A stretch of DNA of 15,289 bases. Origin: an uncultured Chloracidobacterium sp. (lineage in GTDB: Bacteria > Acidobacteriota > Blastocatellia > Pyrinomonadales > Pyrinomonadaceae). Shown here piece by piece: positions 6,632-14,023 of this stretch; the first letter of the stretch is position 1; each line of letters begins with the position of its first letter. The notes beneath the pieces are model-generated. The model saw only the letters and a list, made by a program, of their open reading frames with translations, ran no database searches and was not told the origin of the DNA. The DNA lies in assembly GCA_937941715.1 (NCBI GenBank), contig CALDGX010000248.1:1-15289 (forward strand), in the 5' to 3' direction. The translations under genes and the position numbers were made by a program.

Positions 6632-9157
6632 CTATTGCGATCTGAGTGTGCCGAGCGGTTTGCGGAACAGGACATCAAAACTTGCTGCGACCCCCACGGC
6701 CATTACCAAGAATGCCGTGACCGCGACGCCGAGCAGCAGCCCGACGGGGTCAAATTCCCATTTGATATTCATCACAAATCGGCTTACTGCAAAGGACAGC
6801 GCGGTTGCGAACCCCGCACCGATGATACCCGCCAGCAGGCCGAGCAGTCCATATTCAACAAACAGGATCACCGCCAGAACACGCCGTTTGGCACCGAGCG
6901 TCTTGAGGATCGCGTTTTCATAAACCCTCTGAGATTTGGTCAGGGCGATCGACCCGATCAGGATCAGGATGCCGCTAAGCATCACGAAACTGCCGACAAA
7001 TGAGATCGCGAGGACAAAATTCTCAATCAGCCGCTGGACCGTGGCGATGATATCGGCAACGTCAAAGATCTGGACGTTTGGAAAACGTTCGAGCGTATCC
7101 CGCTGCAGGCGTTGGCGCTCGGTCGCCCCCATGTGCTTGAGAACGGTCGCGGCAAAGCTCTGCGGGGCTTTTTCGAGGACGCCGGGCCGGAAGACAAAAA
7201 TGAACGCGGTCCGGGTGTTGCGAAGGTCGAGCTTTCGGATATTTGCCACGCGGGCGGTGATCTTACGGCCCGAGATGTCGAATGTCACCGAGTCGCCCGC
7301 CGAGACCTGCAGGCGGCCGGCCATATCTTCTTCGATCGACACCTCGGGCACGTCCGCCGGAGCGGCCGGCCACCACTGGCCGGAAATGACGCTCTCGTTC
7401 TCGTCGAGCTTTTCGCGATATGTCACGGCAAATTCGCGTCCGATCTGCCCCTGCTGCTGGCGCACCTCGCGGTTGGTGTAGTCAAAGGGCTGCCCGTTGA
7501 CGTACGCGACCCTCGCCCGAACGGTCGGGATGATCTCGGGCTGTTCGGCGGTGCGGTCCGCCAGCAGCTGCCTTAATTCGTCGACCTGGCTCTTTTGAAT
7601 ATCGACAAAGAACATACTCGGCAGTTTCTGGTTGCGGGAGAAATCGAACTCGCGAACCAGATTGGACTGCATCGATTGTACGGCGAGCACGACGAACGCG
7701 CCGAGGCCGACCGCAAGCAGGATAATTCGGGTCTGATTGCCGGGCCTGTAGAGGGAATTGATCGCCTGCGTCACCGAAAACGAAGAGAACCGCTTGACGC
7801 GGCGGAGCAGCCACGTCAGCACTGCCGCCGCCGAATACAAGATCAGCGACGTTACGGCCAGTCCCGCGAGAAAGAACGCCCCGACCTTTAGCGAACCCGC
7901 CTGCCAAACCGCCAGGCCGAGCAGTCCGGCCAGCGACGCGACGCCGAATATCCACTTGGTCCAATCCAGGCGGCTGATGCTCGAGTTATTTTCATCGCGC
8001 AAAAGCAGTTTTGGCTTGATGGTCCGGATCTGGAGCAGGGGCAGTGCCGAAAAGAGCAGCGAGATCAAAACCCCGAGCACGGCCCCCTGAAGGCCCGTCG
8101 ATAAACTCACGGCATACGTCATCTTTGCCGGCATCGCGTCCACGAAACGCCACTTGACGAAGAGCATCGCTGCCTGAGCGAGGCCCACGCCCAAGATGCT
8201 GCCGACCGTTCCGAGAGTCAGGATCTGAAGCAGATAGACGGTGATGACACGGGTGCCGCTCGCCCCCAGGCATTTGAGCACCGCGACGGTCTTGCGTTTT
8301 TGTTCGACGAACGCCCGGGCGACGTTCCAAACGCCGACGCCGCCCAGGACGAGTATCAAAAGTCCGGTCAGGGCAAGATAGTTCTCGGTGCGTGTGAACT
8401 GCTCGCCCATATTCTCTTGCTGTTCGCGGTAGGAGACGGTGGTGATCGTCGTGCCCTTTAAGGTGTCACGCAGCTGGCGGACCAGTTCGCTCGGATTTTC
8501 GGAGGTGCGAAACAGGATGCGGCGGCGGATGCGGCCGGTGTTGCGGGTGATGCCGGCCGAGTCAAACGCCTTTTTTTCGATAAAGACTCGTCCGCCCAGC
8601 CTGAATCCATTGGTCCCGCCGGGCTCCTCGTCAAAAGTCGCGCGAATGGTGAATTCGCCCTCGCCGATCTTCAACTTGTCGCCGATCTTGACCTTGAGAT
8701 CCTCCAGCAATATCTCGGCGATCACCGCGCCGTTATCCCGCAGAAGTGCAAAATCGAACGGTTGGCCGCCTGAGACCGTAAACTGTCCGACGAGCGGAAA
8801 GGGCGGCTCGATGCCTTTGAGTTCGACAAACTTCACGGACTCATTAGCCGGGTCGGCGGGCCGCACCATTGAGGCGGTGGTGATGGTTTCGTTGCGGGCC
8901 TCGACGATGGTCGAATTGCCGATCACGCCCTCGATCTTGGCGATCTCGGCCGGCGAGAAATCATTGGTCGAACTCAACTCGATGTCGGCCGTCAATAGGG
9001 CCCGAGCGTCGGTCCCGACCGCTTTGGTCAGATTCTGGATGAGCGAACGCAAAGCTACGACCGACCCGACTCCGAGAGCGATACACAGAAAAAAGAACAG
9101 CAGGCGGCGCCAGGAGGATCTGATCTCGCGGATTGTCAGGTTTAGGATGAATCTCAT
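6632..9157 (-). CDS. ybbP: ABC transporter permease, YbbP-type (double FtsX domain)
   Basis: This inner-membrane permease subunit has 841 residues. Helix 1 is at about 18-40, followed by a large extracytoplasmic domain (about 45-255). A three-helix FtsX domain follows (about 258-375, with the E-Q-K-R-K-T-V-A-V-L-K-C-L-G coupling region). More helices (about 403-495), a second extracytoplasmic domain, and a C-terminal FtsX domain complete it. The C-terminal domain carries YENAILKTLGAKRRVL just before the last helices. This duplicated plan and length are those of E. coli YbbP. Relatives of this group work by transmitting ATPase motion across the membrane rather than by classical import. The ATPase gene ends 15 bp upstream, so the two are surely co-transcribed. 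The divergent neighbour is a TesA-like hydrolase, as in the enterobacterial locus. The substrate is unknown; lipids or lipoproteins are plausible from the neighbour. Confidence 0.9.
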   Translation of the reverse strand: MRFILNLTIREIRSSWRRLLFFFLCIALGVGSVVALRSLIQNLTKAVGTDARALLTADIELSSTNDFSPAEIAKIEGVIGNSTIVEARNETITTASMVRPADPANESVKFVELKGIEPPFPLVGQFTVSGGQPFDFALLRDNGAVIAEILLEDLKVKIGDKLKIGEGEFTIRATFDEEPGGTNGFRLGGRVFIEKKAFDSAGITRNTGRIRRRILFRTSENPSELVRQLRDTLKGTTITTVSYREQQENMGEQFTRTENYLALTGLLILVLGGVGVWNVARAFVEQKRKTVAVLKCLGASGTRVITVYLLQILTLGTVGSILGVGLAQAAMLFVKWRFVDAMPAKMTYAVSLSTGLQGAVLGVLISLLFSALPLLQIRTIKPKLLLRDENNSSISRLDWTKWIFGVASLAGLLGLAVWQAGSLKVGAFFLAGLAVTSLILYSAAAVLTWLLRRVKRFSSFSVTQAINSLYRPGNQTRIILLAVGLGAFVVLAVQSMQSNLVREFDFSRNQKLPSMFFVDIQKSQVDELRQLLADRTAEQPEIIPTVRARVAYVNGQPFDYTNREVRQQQGQIGREFAVTYREKLDENESVISGQWWPAAPADVPEVSIEEDMAGRLQVSAGDSVTFDISGRKITARVANIRKLDLRNTRTAFIFVFRPGVLEKAPQSFAATVLKHMGATERQRLQRDTLERFPNVQIFDVADIIATVQRLIENFVLAISFVGSFVMLSGILILIGSIALTKSQRVYENAILKTLGAKRRVLAVILFVEYGLLGLLAGIIGAGFATALSFAVSRFVMNIKWEFDPVGLLLGVAVTAFLVMAVGVAASFDVLFRKPLGTLRSQ

Positions 9158-9172
9158 CGGTTAGTTCGCGGC

Positions 9173-9901
9173 CTACTTGGCAATTTGATCCGGGTTATCC
9201 GACGCAGCTTCGGCAAAGTCCGCGATATCACTGTTCAATGTGTCCGAGATCACCATTCCGTCCTTCAGGACGACCTGCCGCTGAGAGCGTGCGGCGAGGG
9301 CGTGATCGTGGGTCACGAGCACCAGCGTCACATTGCTCTGGCGGTGAAGTTCGGTCATCAGTTCGTAAATGTGTTGTCCGTTCTTTGAGTCGAGATTGCC
9401 CGTCGGCTCGTCCGCCAAAAGGTACTTTGGCGAATTGGCAAAAGCACGGGCGATCGCGACACGCTGTTGTTCGCCGCCCGAAAGCTCCGGCGGATAATGA
9501 TGTCCCCGATTGGTCAGGTCAACGTCAGCGAGCAGGCTGGCCGCACGGCCGCGAGCGTTCTTGAGCCCAAGTATCTCCATCGGGATCAAAATGTTCTCGT
9601 AGGCGGTCAAACTCGGAATAAGATGAAACGACTGAAAGACAAAGCCGATCTTCTCGCTGCGTATCTGTGCAAGTTTGTCGTCCGTTTGGGCGGTGACCTC
9701 GTCGCCGTCAACAGTTATCGTCCCCGAACTCGGTTCGTCGAGGCCGGCGATCAGCCCGAGCAATGTCGATTTTCCGCTGCCCGAAGCACCGGTTATCGAG
9801 ACGAACTGCCCGTCCGGTATCGAAAGTGACACGTCATTTAGAATTGTCAGGTCGTCGGTGCCGGATCGAACGGTCTTGGTGACGTTTTTGAGTTGGATCA
9901 T
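9173..9901 (-). CDS. ybbA: ABC transporter ATP-binding protein, YbbA/LolD-type
   Basis: This 242-residue nucleotide-binding subunit has every motif intact: Walker A GASGSGKST (38-46), Q-loop Q90, signature LSGGEQ (140-145), Walker B YLLADEP (160-166) and the switch histidine H198. The SGGEQQRVAIARA wording and the DEPTGNLDSKNG sequence are typical of the LolD/MacB/FtsE/YbbA group that pairs with FtsX-fold permeases. It is the first gene of a two-gene operon with the YbbP-type permease (15 bp gap). No Shine-Dalgarno sequence precedes the ATG. A promoter at 9935-9963 is flanked by copies of a 14-nt repeat that could be operators. YbbA is preferred over LolD because of the 841-residue partner and the divergent tesA gene. 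Confidence 0.93.
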   Translation of the reverse strand: MIQLKNVTKTVRSGTDDLTILNDVSLSIPDGQFVSITGASGSGKSTLLGLIAGLDEPSSGTITVDGDEVTAQTDDKLAQIRSEKIGFVFQSFHLIPSLTAYENILIPMEILGLKNARGRAASLLADVDLTNRGHHYPPELSGGEQQRVAIARAFANSPKYLLADEPTGNLDSKNGQHIYELMTELHRQSNVTLVLVTHDHALAARSQRQVVLKDGMVISDTLNSDIADFAEAASDNPDQIAK

Positions 9902-9904
9902 ATC

Positions 9905-9990
9905 GCGAAATTTGGCCGCGGCGGCCCACGTTGAATATTAACTTGCGAAAATTGGCCGGACAAGTTTCAATTATTCTGCATCGAAAATTG
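9905..9990. repeat. Repeated 14-nt motif around the ybbA promoter, possible operators
   Basis: GCGAAATTTGGCCG (9905-9918) and GCGAAAATTGGCCG (9945-9958) differ at one base and lie exactly 40 bp apart. The core CGAAAATTG recurs at 9982-9990. The second copy fills most of the predicted ybbA promoter spacer and the first lies just downstream of the predicted start site. This is the usual placement of repressor sites. No regulator is known. Confidence 0.45.
9935..9963 (-). promoter_or_regulatory. Sigma-70-type promoter of ybbA-ybbP
   Basis: On the minus strand TTGTCC (9958-9963) and TAATAT (9935-9940) are separated by 17 bp. The start would fall near 9928, about 27 nt before the ybbA ATG. Confidence 0.5.
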
Positions 9991-10019
9991 CTGCGGGCAC
10001 GTATTAACAACAATAGACT

Positions 10020-10712
10020 ATGCGGATTGTTATTCGATCTTATTTGCTTGTAAGTTTCATTCTTTTGACAATGCTCGGTTCCGGGTGTGCGTCGGCGAGC
10101 GGGCCGCAAAACCCGGCCGCGTCGGCGAAGCCGCTTGCCACGCCCGCGATCAGGGTTGACCGGCCGAAGATCGTCGCGTTTGGCGACAGCCTGACAGCGG
10201 GTTTCGGCCTGCTCGAAAAAGAATCGTATCCTTATCTCTTGCAGCAGAAGTTGGCGGCGGACGGGTTCGACTTTGAGGTGATCAACGCCGGCGTTTCGGG
10301 TGATACGACGCTGGGTGGACTGGAACGGATCGATTGGGTCCTGGAAATGGAGAATATTAAAATTCTCATCCTCGAGTTGGGGGCGAACGACCTGATGCGC
10401 GGGGTGCCGCCGGCAAAGGTAAAGTCCAATCTCGATACGATCATCCGCAAGGCCAAGGCGAAGAACGTGCGAGTTCTCTTGTGCGGCATGCTTGCTCCGC
10501 CAACGGGAGGCACCGATTACTCTAGAGATTTCATTAACCTTTTCCCGGACCTCGCGACCGAGCACAAGCTCGATTTTCTTCCGTTCCTGCTCGACGGCAT
10601 TGCGATGAAAAAGGAACTGAATCAGGCCGACGGCATCCATCCGAACGCCGAGGGCGAGCGGTTGATGACTGAGAACGTATATAAAGCGCTGAAACCTATG
10701 CTCACAAAGTGA
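10020..10712 (+). CDS. tesA: SGNH-family esterase/lysophospholipase, TesA-like
   Basis: This envelope hydrolase cleaves acyl esters or thioesters through a Ser-His-Asp triad. All SGNH blocks are visible: FGDSLTAG with nucleophile S57, block II INAGVSGDTT (about 89-97), block III GAND with N123, and block V DGIHPN with D204 and H207. A hydrophobic leader (about 8-20) is followed by LGSGC and a Ser/Ala/Pro-rich linker. C23 could be a lipoprotein cysteine, although the residue at -3 is Gly rather than Leu, so ordinary signal cleavage is also possible. At 230 residues it is slightly longer than E. coli TesA because of the linker. There is no Shine-Dalgarno sequence before the ATG, and the start is the least certain part. 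It is divergent from ybbA-ybbP, and its stop overlaps a possible GTG of the next frame. Confidence 0.92.
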   Translation: MRIVIRSYLLVSFILLTMLGSGCASASGPQNPAASAKPLATPAIRVDRPKIVAFGDSLTAGFGLLEKESYPYLLQQKLAADGFDFEVINAGVSGDTTLGGLERIDWVLEMENIKILILELGANDLMRGVPPAKVKSNLDTIIRKAKAKNVRVLLCGMLAPPTGGTDYSRDFINLFPDLATEHKLDFLPFLLDGIAMKKELNQADGIHPNAEGERLMTENVYKALKPMLTK

Positions 10713-10747
10713 ATCCGCTATCGCTTAACCTTCGAAAAAGTTTCTGT

Positions 10748-11344
10748 ATGAAAAAACTGTTATTTACCCTCCTGCTGATCTCGATCAGCACATTTGCGAT
10801 AGCGGCGCAGGTTCCCGCTCCGACACCGGCGGTTATCAATCAATCGTCATATGTTCGGCCGAATGCTGAAAAGCGGTTCAAACGGTTCGTCAAAGACACG
10901 GTCGGTCCGACCGCCTGGATCGGTATCGGTGCCGGAGCCGCTTTTGCCACGGCGTCCGACAGCCCCAAGGAATGGGGCCGGTCCGGCGAAGGATTTGGCC
11001 GGCGGGTGGCGTCGAATCTCGGCAAAAACGTGATACGAAACACCGTCATCTACGGGCTCGACGAAGCCCTCAAACTCGACAGCGGCTATTACCGCAGTAC
11101 GAAACGCGATGTCGGTTCGCGTATCGGCAACGCTCTGCTCTCGACGGTGACGGCACGTAAGCCGAACGGGAAACGGACCGTCGGTGTACCGCGCATCGTG
11201 GGAACATTTACGGCGAATCTCGCCGCCAATGAGTTGTGGTACCCGGCGCGATACGATTGGAAGGACGGAATGAAACGCGGCGGCATCTCGCTCGGCGTCA
11301 ACGCGATGTTCAACCTGGTCAAGGAATTCGTATTCAAGAAATAG
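10748..11344 (+). CDS. Small secreted protein, function unknown
   Basis: The protein has 198 residues with a textbook Sec signal peptide: MKK, a hydrophobic core (4-17) and an A-I-A-A cleavage site near residue 20. A Pro/Ala-rich stretch follows, then a mature domain rich in Gly, Arg and aromatic residues (SPKEWGRSGEGFGRRVASN, GYYRSTKRDVGSRIGNALLS, ANELWYPARYDWKDG). The pattern of a gly-rich hydrophobic start, PxEWG, a GYGxR-type region, and a WYP...G...G end resembles unannotated envelope proteins I associate with acidobacterial genomes; no function is established. A GTG at 10709 overlaps the tesA stop and would add 13 residues before the signal, so ATG 10748 is chosen. It lies 35 bp after tesA and is probably co-transcribed with it. 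Confidence 0.8.
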   Translation: MKKLLFTLLLISISTFAIAAQVPAPTPAVINQSSYVRPNAEKRFKRFVKDTVGPTAWIGIGAGAAFATASDSPKEWGRSGEGFGRRVASNLGKNVIRNTVIYGLDEALKLDSGYYRSTKRDVGSRIGNALLSTVTARKPNGKRTVGVPRIVGTFTANLAANELWYPARYDWKDGMKRGGISLGVNAMFNLVKEFVFKK

Positions 11345-11377
11345 TTGACTGAACTCTCGTAACGCGGCGGTACATGA

Positions 11378-11406
11378 TTCGTTTTGCACGGATCGGGCGT
11401 TAGAAT
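11378..11406 (+). promoter_or_regulatory. Possible promoter of the MacB-type permease pair
   Basis: TAGAAT (11401-11406) is a good -10 box. Seventeen bp upstream is TTCGTT (11378-11383), a poor -35. A start near 11413 would give a leader of about 51 nt. The rest of the 119-bp gap after 11344 shows no terminator. Confidence 0.3.
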
Positions 11407-11463
11407 AGAGTTGCCGACAGGCCGTCGATCGTCGAGAGTGTGCGAGCCTGATCGGATTACACC

Positions 11464-12732
11464 GTGCAGCTTACCCTTAGAGCCAGATTGAACCTGTTTC
11501 GCGAATCGATATCGCTGGCATGGGATTCTGTTCGTGTCAATCGCACCCGTTCGGCTCTGACGGTGATCGGCATCGTAGTCGGTGTTGCTGTCGTTGTGGT
11601 GGTGGCCGCTTTGCTTCAGGGTGCTCAGGCATTCGTCGTTAACGCGACGGCCGGATTTGCACCCGACGTACTTCGCATCGAAAAGGCCTCGTTTCAGGAC
11701 TTCGGGTCGGACGGACAGGCCTTTGTCGAGGCTCAGGCCAAGCGTCCCGACATATTTGTTGACGATCTCATTTACCTGAATGAGCGACTGGGAGGCAATA
11801 TCACATTCGGTGCCGAGGGCATCGCCGTTCTGCCGGCACGCCGCGGAGCCAAGACACTGACCGGCGTCGCTATTCAGGGCGTCACGCCTAACATCACCGA
11901 ACTTTCCAATATCAAGATCGCCTACGGCCGCGGCTTTGCCTCGGCCGACGACATATACCGTCGAAATGTCTGCGTCATCGGTCAGGACATAGTTGATGAA
12001 CTCTTTCCGGCCACGGGTCCGCTCGGCGAGGAGATCCAACTCGGGCAAGTGCGTTATACGGTCGTCGGTGTGGCCGAACCGCGCGGAGCATCGTTCGGTT
12101 CGTCGCAGGACGGGTTTGTCCAGATACCTCTCGGAACTTTCACACGCGTATTCGGATCACGGTCCCGGTCGCTTGCGATCCTCGCAAAATCGAAAAATGC
12201 CGAGCGATTGTCCCTTGCCGATGTCGAGGAGCAGGTTCGCGTGGCCTTACGCATTCGCAGAAAACTGGTCGGCACCGACAAAGAAGATGATTTCAGCGTT
12301 GTGACGGCCAAAAGCGTTCAGGCGTTTTCGGCGTCGCTGACCGGCATCGTCGGGACGATCGTGTATCCGTTGACGGGCATCTCGCTGTTTGTCGGCGGCA
12401 TAGTGGTGATGAATATGATGCTTTCGTCGGTAACGGAGCGGACGCGTGAGATAGGAGTGCGGATCGCGGTCGGAGCGAGACGCCGCGACATTCTGATCCA
12501 ATTTTTGATCGAAACGACGACATTGACGGTGATCGGCGGGGCGATCGGTGTGCTTTTTGCCGCGATCATCGTGTGGCTTCTGGCGGCGGTGACAAAATTG
12601 CCGTTAAGCCTCCCGGTGTGGGCCGTATTAGCGGCGCTCGGCGTTTCGTGTGCGGTCGGGATCATATTTGGGGTCGTACCGGCACGACAGGCGGCCGCGC
12701 TCGACCCGATCGAAGCTCTTCGCTCGGAATGA
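11464..12732 (+). CDS. ABC transporter permease, MacB/FtsX-type (first of a tandem pair)
   Basis: This is a 422-residue inner-membrane permease. Helix 1 (about 31-52) is followed by a MacB-type periplasmic core domain (about 55-295) and three C-terminal helices. The coupling segment E325-R-T-R-E-I-G-V-R-I-A-V-G-A lies between the second and third helices, and the protein ends with the family's P-A-R-x-A-A-x-L-D-P-I-E-A-L-R. These proteins partner an ATPase and often a HlyD-type adaptor to export substrates or move lipoproteins. Neither partner gene is adjacent, and the protein carries no ATPase domain of its own. The start is a GTG at 11464 with only a weak upstream purine stretch. The next gene begins 19 nt after the stop and encodes a paralogue, so a heterodimeric permease is likely. 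Confidence 0.9.
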   Translation: MQLTLRARLNLFRESISLAWDSVRVNRTRSALTVIGIVVGVAVVVVVAALLQGAQAFVVNATAGFAPDVLRIEKASFQDFGSDGQAFVEAQAKRPDIFVDDLIYLNERLGGNITFGAEGIAVLPARRGAKTLTGVAIQGVTPNITELSNIKIAYGRGFASADDIYRRNVCVIGQDIVDELFPATGPLGEEIQLGQVRYTVVGVAEPRGASFGSSQDGFVQIPLGTFTRVFGSRSRSLAILAKSKNAERLSLADVEEQVRVALRIRRKLVGTDKEDDFSVVTAKSVQAFSASLTGIVGTIVYPLTGISLFVGGIVVMNMMLSSVTERTREIGVRIAVGARRRDILIQFLIETTTLTVIGGAIGVLFAAIIVWLLAAVTKLPLSLPVWAVLAALGVSCAVGIIFGVVPARQAAALDPIEALRSE

Positions 12733-12751
12733 TGTTTTTGGGTGGGACCAA

Positions 12752-14014
12752 GTGAATATTCAACGCCTAAGTGACACATGGGGGACGGTCATAGACTCGA
12801 TCCACAGCAATAAGCTGAGGTCGGGGCTGACGCTGACCGGTGTCATAATCGGTACGGCGGTCGTGGCCCTGGTCGGCGCGGTGTTAACGGGCCTGTCGCA
12901 ACGCGTTCAGGAGGTCTCGGATAAAAGCGCGCCGAATGTGATCTATTTCACCAAACAGGCGCGTATCGGCCCGTCGCTCCAGCAGCCGACGGCTGAGGAA
13001 AGGCAGCGAAAGGATTTTACGCTCGACGACGCGATCGCCGTTTCCGAATTAAGCTCGCCGCAGGCCGTTTCGCCCCAAAAGGTCCGCGGCAGCTACGGCC
13101 CGTCCGCCAACATTCCCAAACTCACGGCCCGATCACGTGAGGGCATTAACCCGCTGATCCTCGGCGTTTGGGAAAATTACCCGGAGGTGATCAACGTCCC
13201 GCTGGAGCGAGGCCGCTTTTTTACCGAGACCGAGCGTCGCGGCCGGGCATCGGTCGCGGTGATCGGATACGGAATTGCCAGGCAGGTGTTTGAGGAACTT
13301 GATCCGGTCGGCGAGGACGTCAAGATAGACGGCAAGCTGTTTCGGGTGATCGGCGTACTCGCCCGGTCCAGCGGCGAGGGCGTGATCGGGAGCGATGAAC
13401 TCGACGAGCGGACCGTGTACATACCGTTCGAGACGGCCGAAAAGTTTTATCCTGAGATCGAAGAAACGCTGATCGCGGTCCGGGCCCCGAACGGCCGCGT
13501 CGATGAGGTAACGGACGAGGTGACCTTTCTGTTGCGGCAGAGGCGCGGCCTGAAGTCGTCGGACGCCAATAATTTCGGCGTTAATCGCTCGGAGCAGGTA
13601 TTCGAGCTGGTCGATGACGTGATCAGCGGCCTGGGTGTCATCGTCATACCGATCGCACTTGCCAGCTTGTTTGTCGGCGGTGTCGGCGTTATGAATATAA
13701 TGCTCGTGTCGGTAAAGGAACGAACGCCCGAGATCGGCATCCGCCGGGCACTCGGGGCGACGCGGGGCGAGATCTTGACGCAGTTTTTGATCGAGGCCAT
13801 AACCCTGACCGGGCTCGGTGGGCTCAGCGGTATCGCGGCCGGGCTGTTCCTCGCGTTTGCGGTCCGAAGTATCGTCAGCTTTCCTGCGGCGGTACCGTTT
13901 TGGGCGATCGCCGCCGGATTTGGCGCGTCGGTTTTGGTCGGGTTGATCGCCGGATTTTATCCCGCACTTAGGGCGTCGCGGCTCGACCCGGTCGAGGCGA
14001 TGCGGGGGATCTAG
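12752..14014 (+). CDS. ABC transporter permease, MacB/FtsX-type (second of a tandem pair)
   Basis: The 420-residue paralogue of the preceding permease has the same plan: helix 1 (about 26-48), a periplasmic core domain, and three C-terminal helices around the coupling motif E323-R-T-P-E-I-G-I-R-R-A-L-G-A. The C-terminus is YPALRASRLDPVEAMRGI. It matches the MacB consensus more closely than its partner (EIGIRRALGAT). The start is a GTG at 12752, preceded by GGTGGGA; the frame is open back to 12650, but that would add 34 non-family residues inside the upstream gene. The protein is predicted to pair with the first permease. The threonine synthase gene starts 9 bp downstream, so this gene may sit in one transcript with an unrelated metabolic gene. 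Confidence 0.9.
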   Translation: MNIQRLSDTWGTVIDSIHSNKLRSGLTLTGVIIGTAVVALVGAVLTGLSQRVQEVSDKSAPNVIYFTKQARIGPSLQQPTAEERQRKDFTLDDAIAVSELSSPQAVSPQKVRGSYGPSANIPKLTARSREGINPLILGVWENYPEVINVPLERGRFFTETERRGRASVAVIGYGIARQVFEELDPVGEDVKIDGKLFRVIGVLARSSGEGVIGSDELDERTVYIPFETAEKFYPEIEETLIAVRAPNGRVDEVTDEVTFLLRQRRGLKSSDANNFGVNRSEQVFELVDDVISGLGVIVIPIALASLFVGGVGVMNIMLVSVKERTPEIGIRRALGATRGEILTQFLIEAITLTGLGGLSGIAAGLFLAFAVRSIVSFPAAVPFWAIAAGFGASVLVGLIAGFYPALRASRLDPVEAMRGI

Positions 14015-14023
14015 ATAAACTTT

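Noticed and set aside
12650..12751. Upstream extension of the second MacB-type permease
   Set aside because: The added 34 residues overlap the end of the first permease and do not resemble the family. GTG 12752, with a ribosome site, gives the normal N-terminus.
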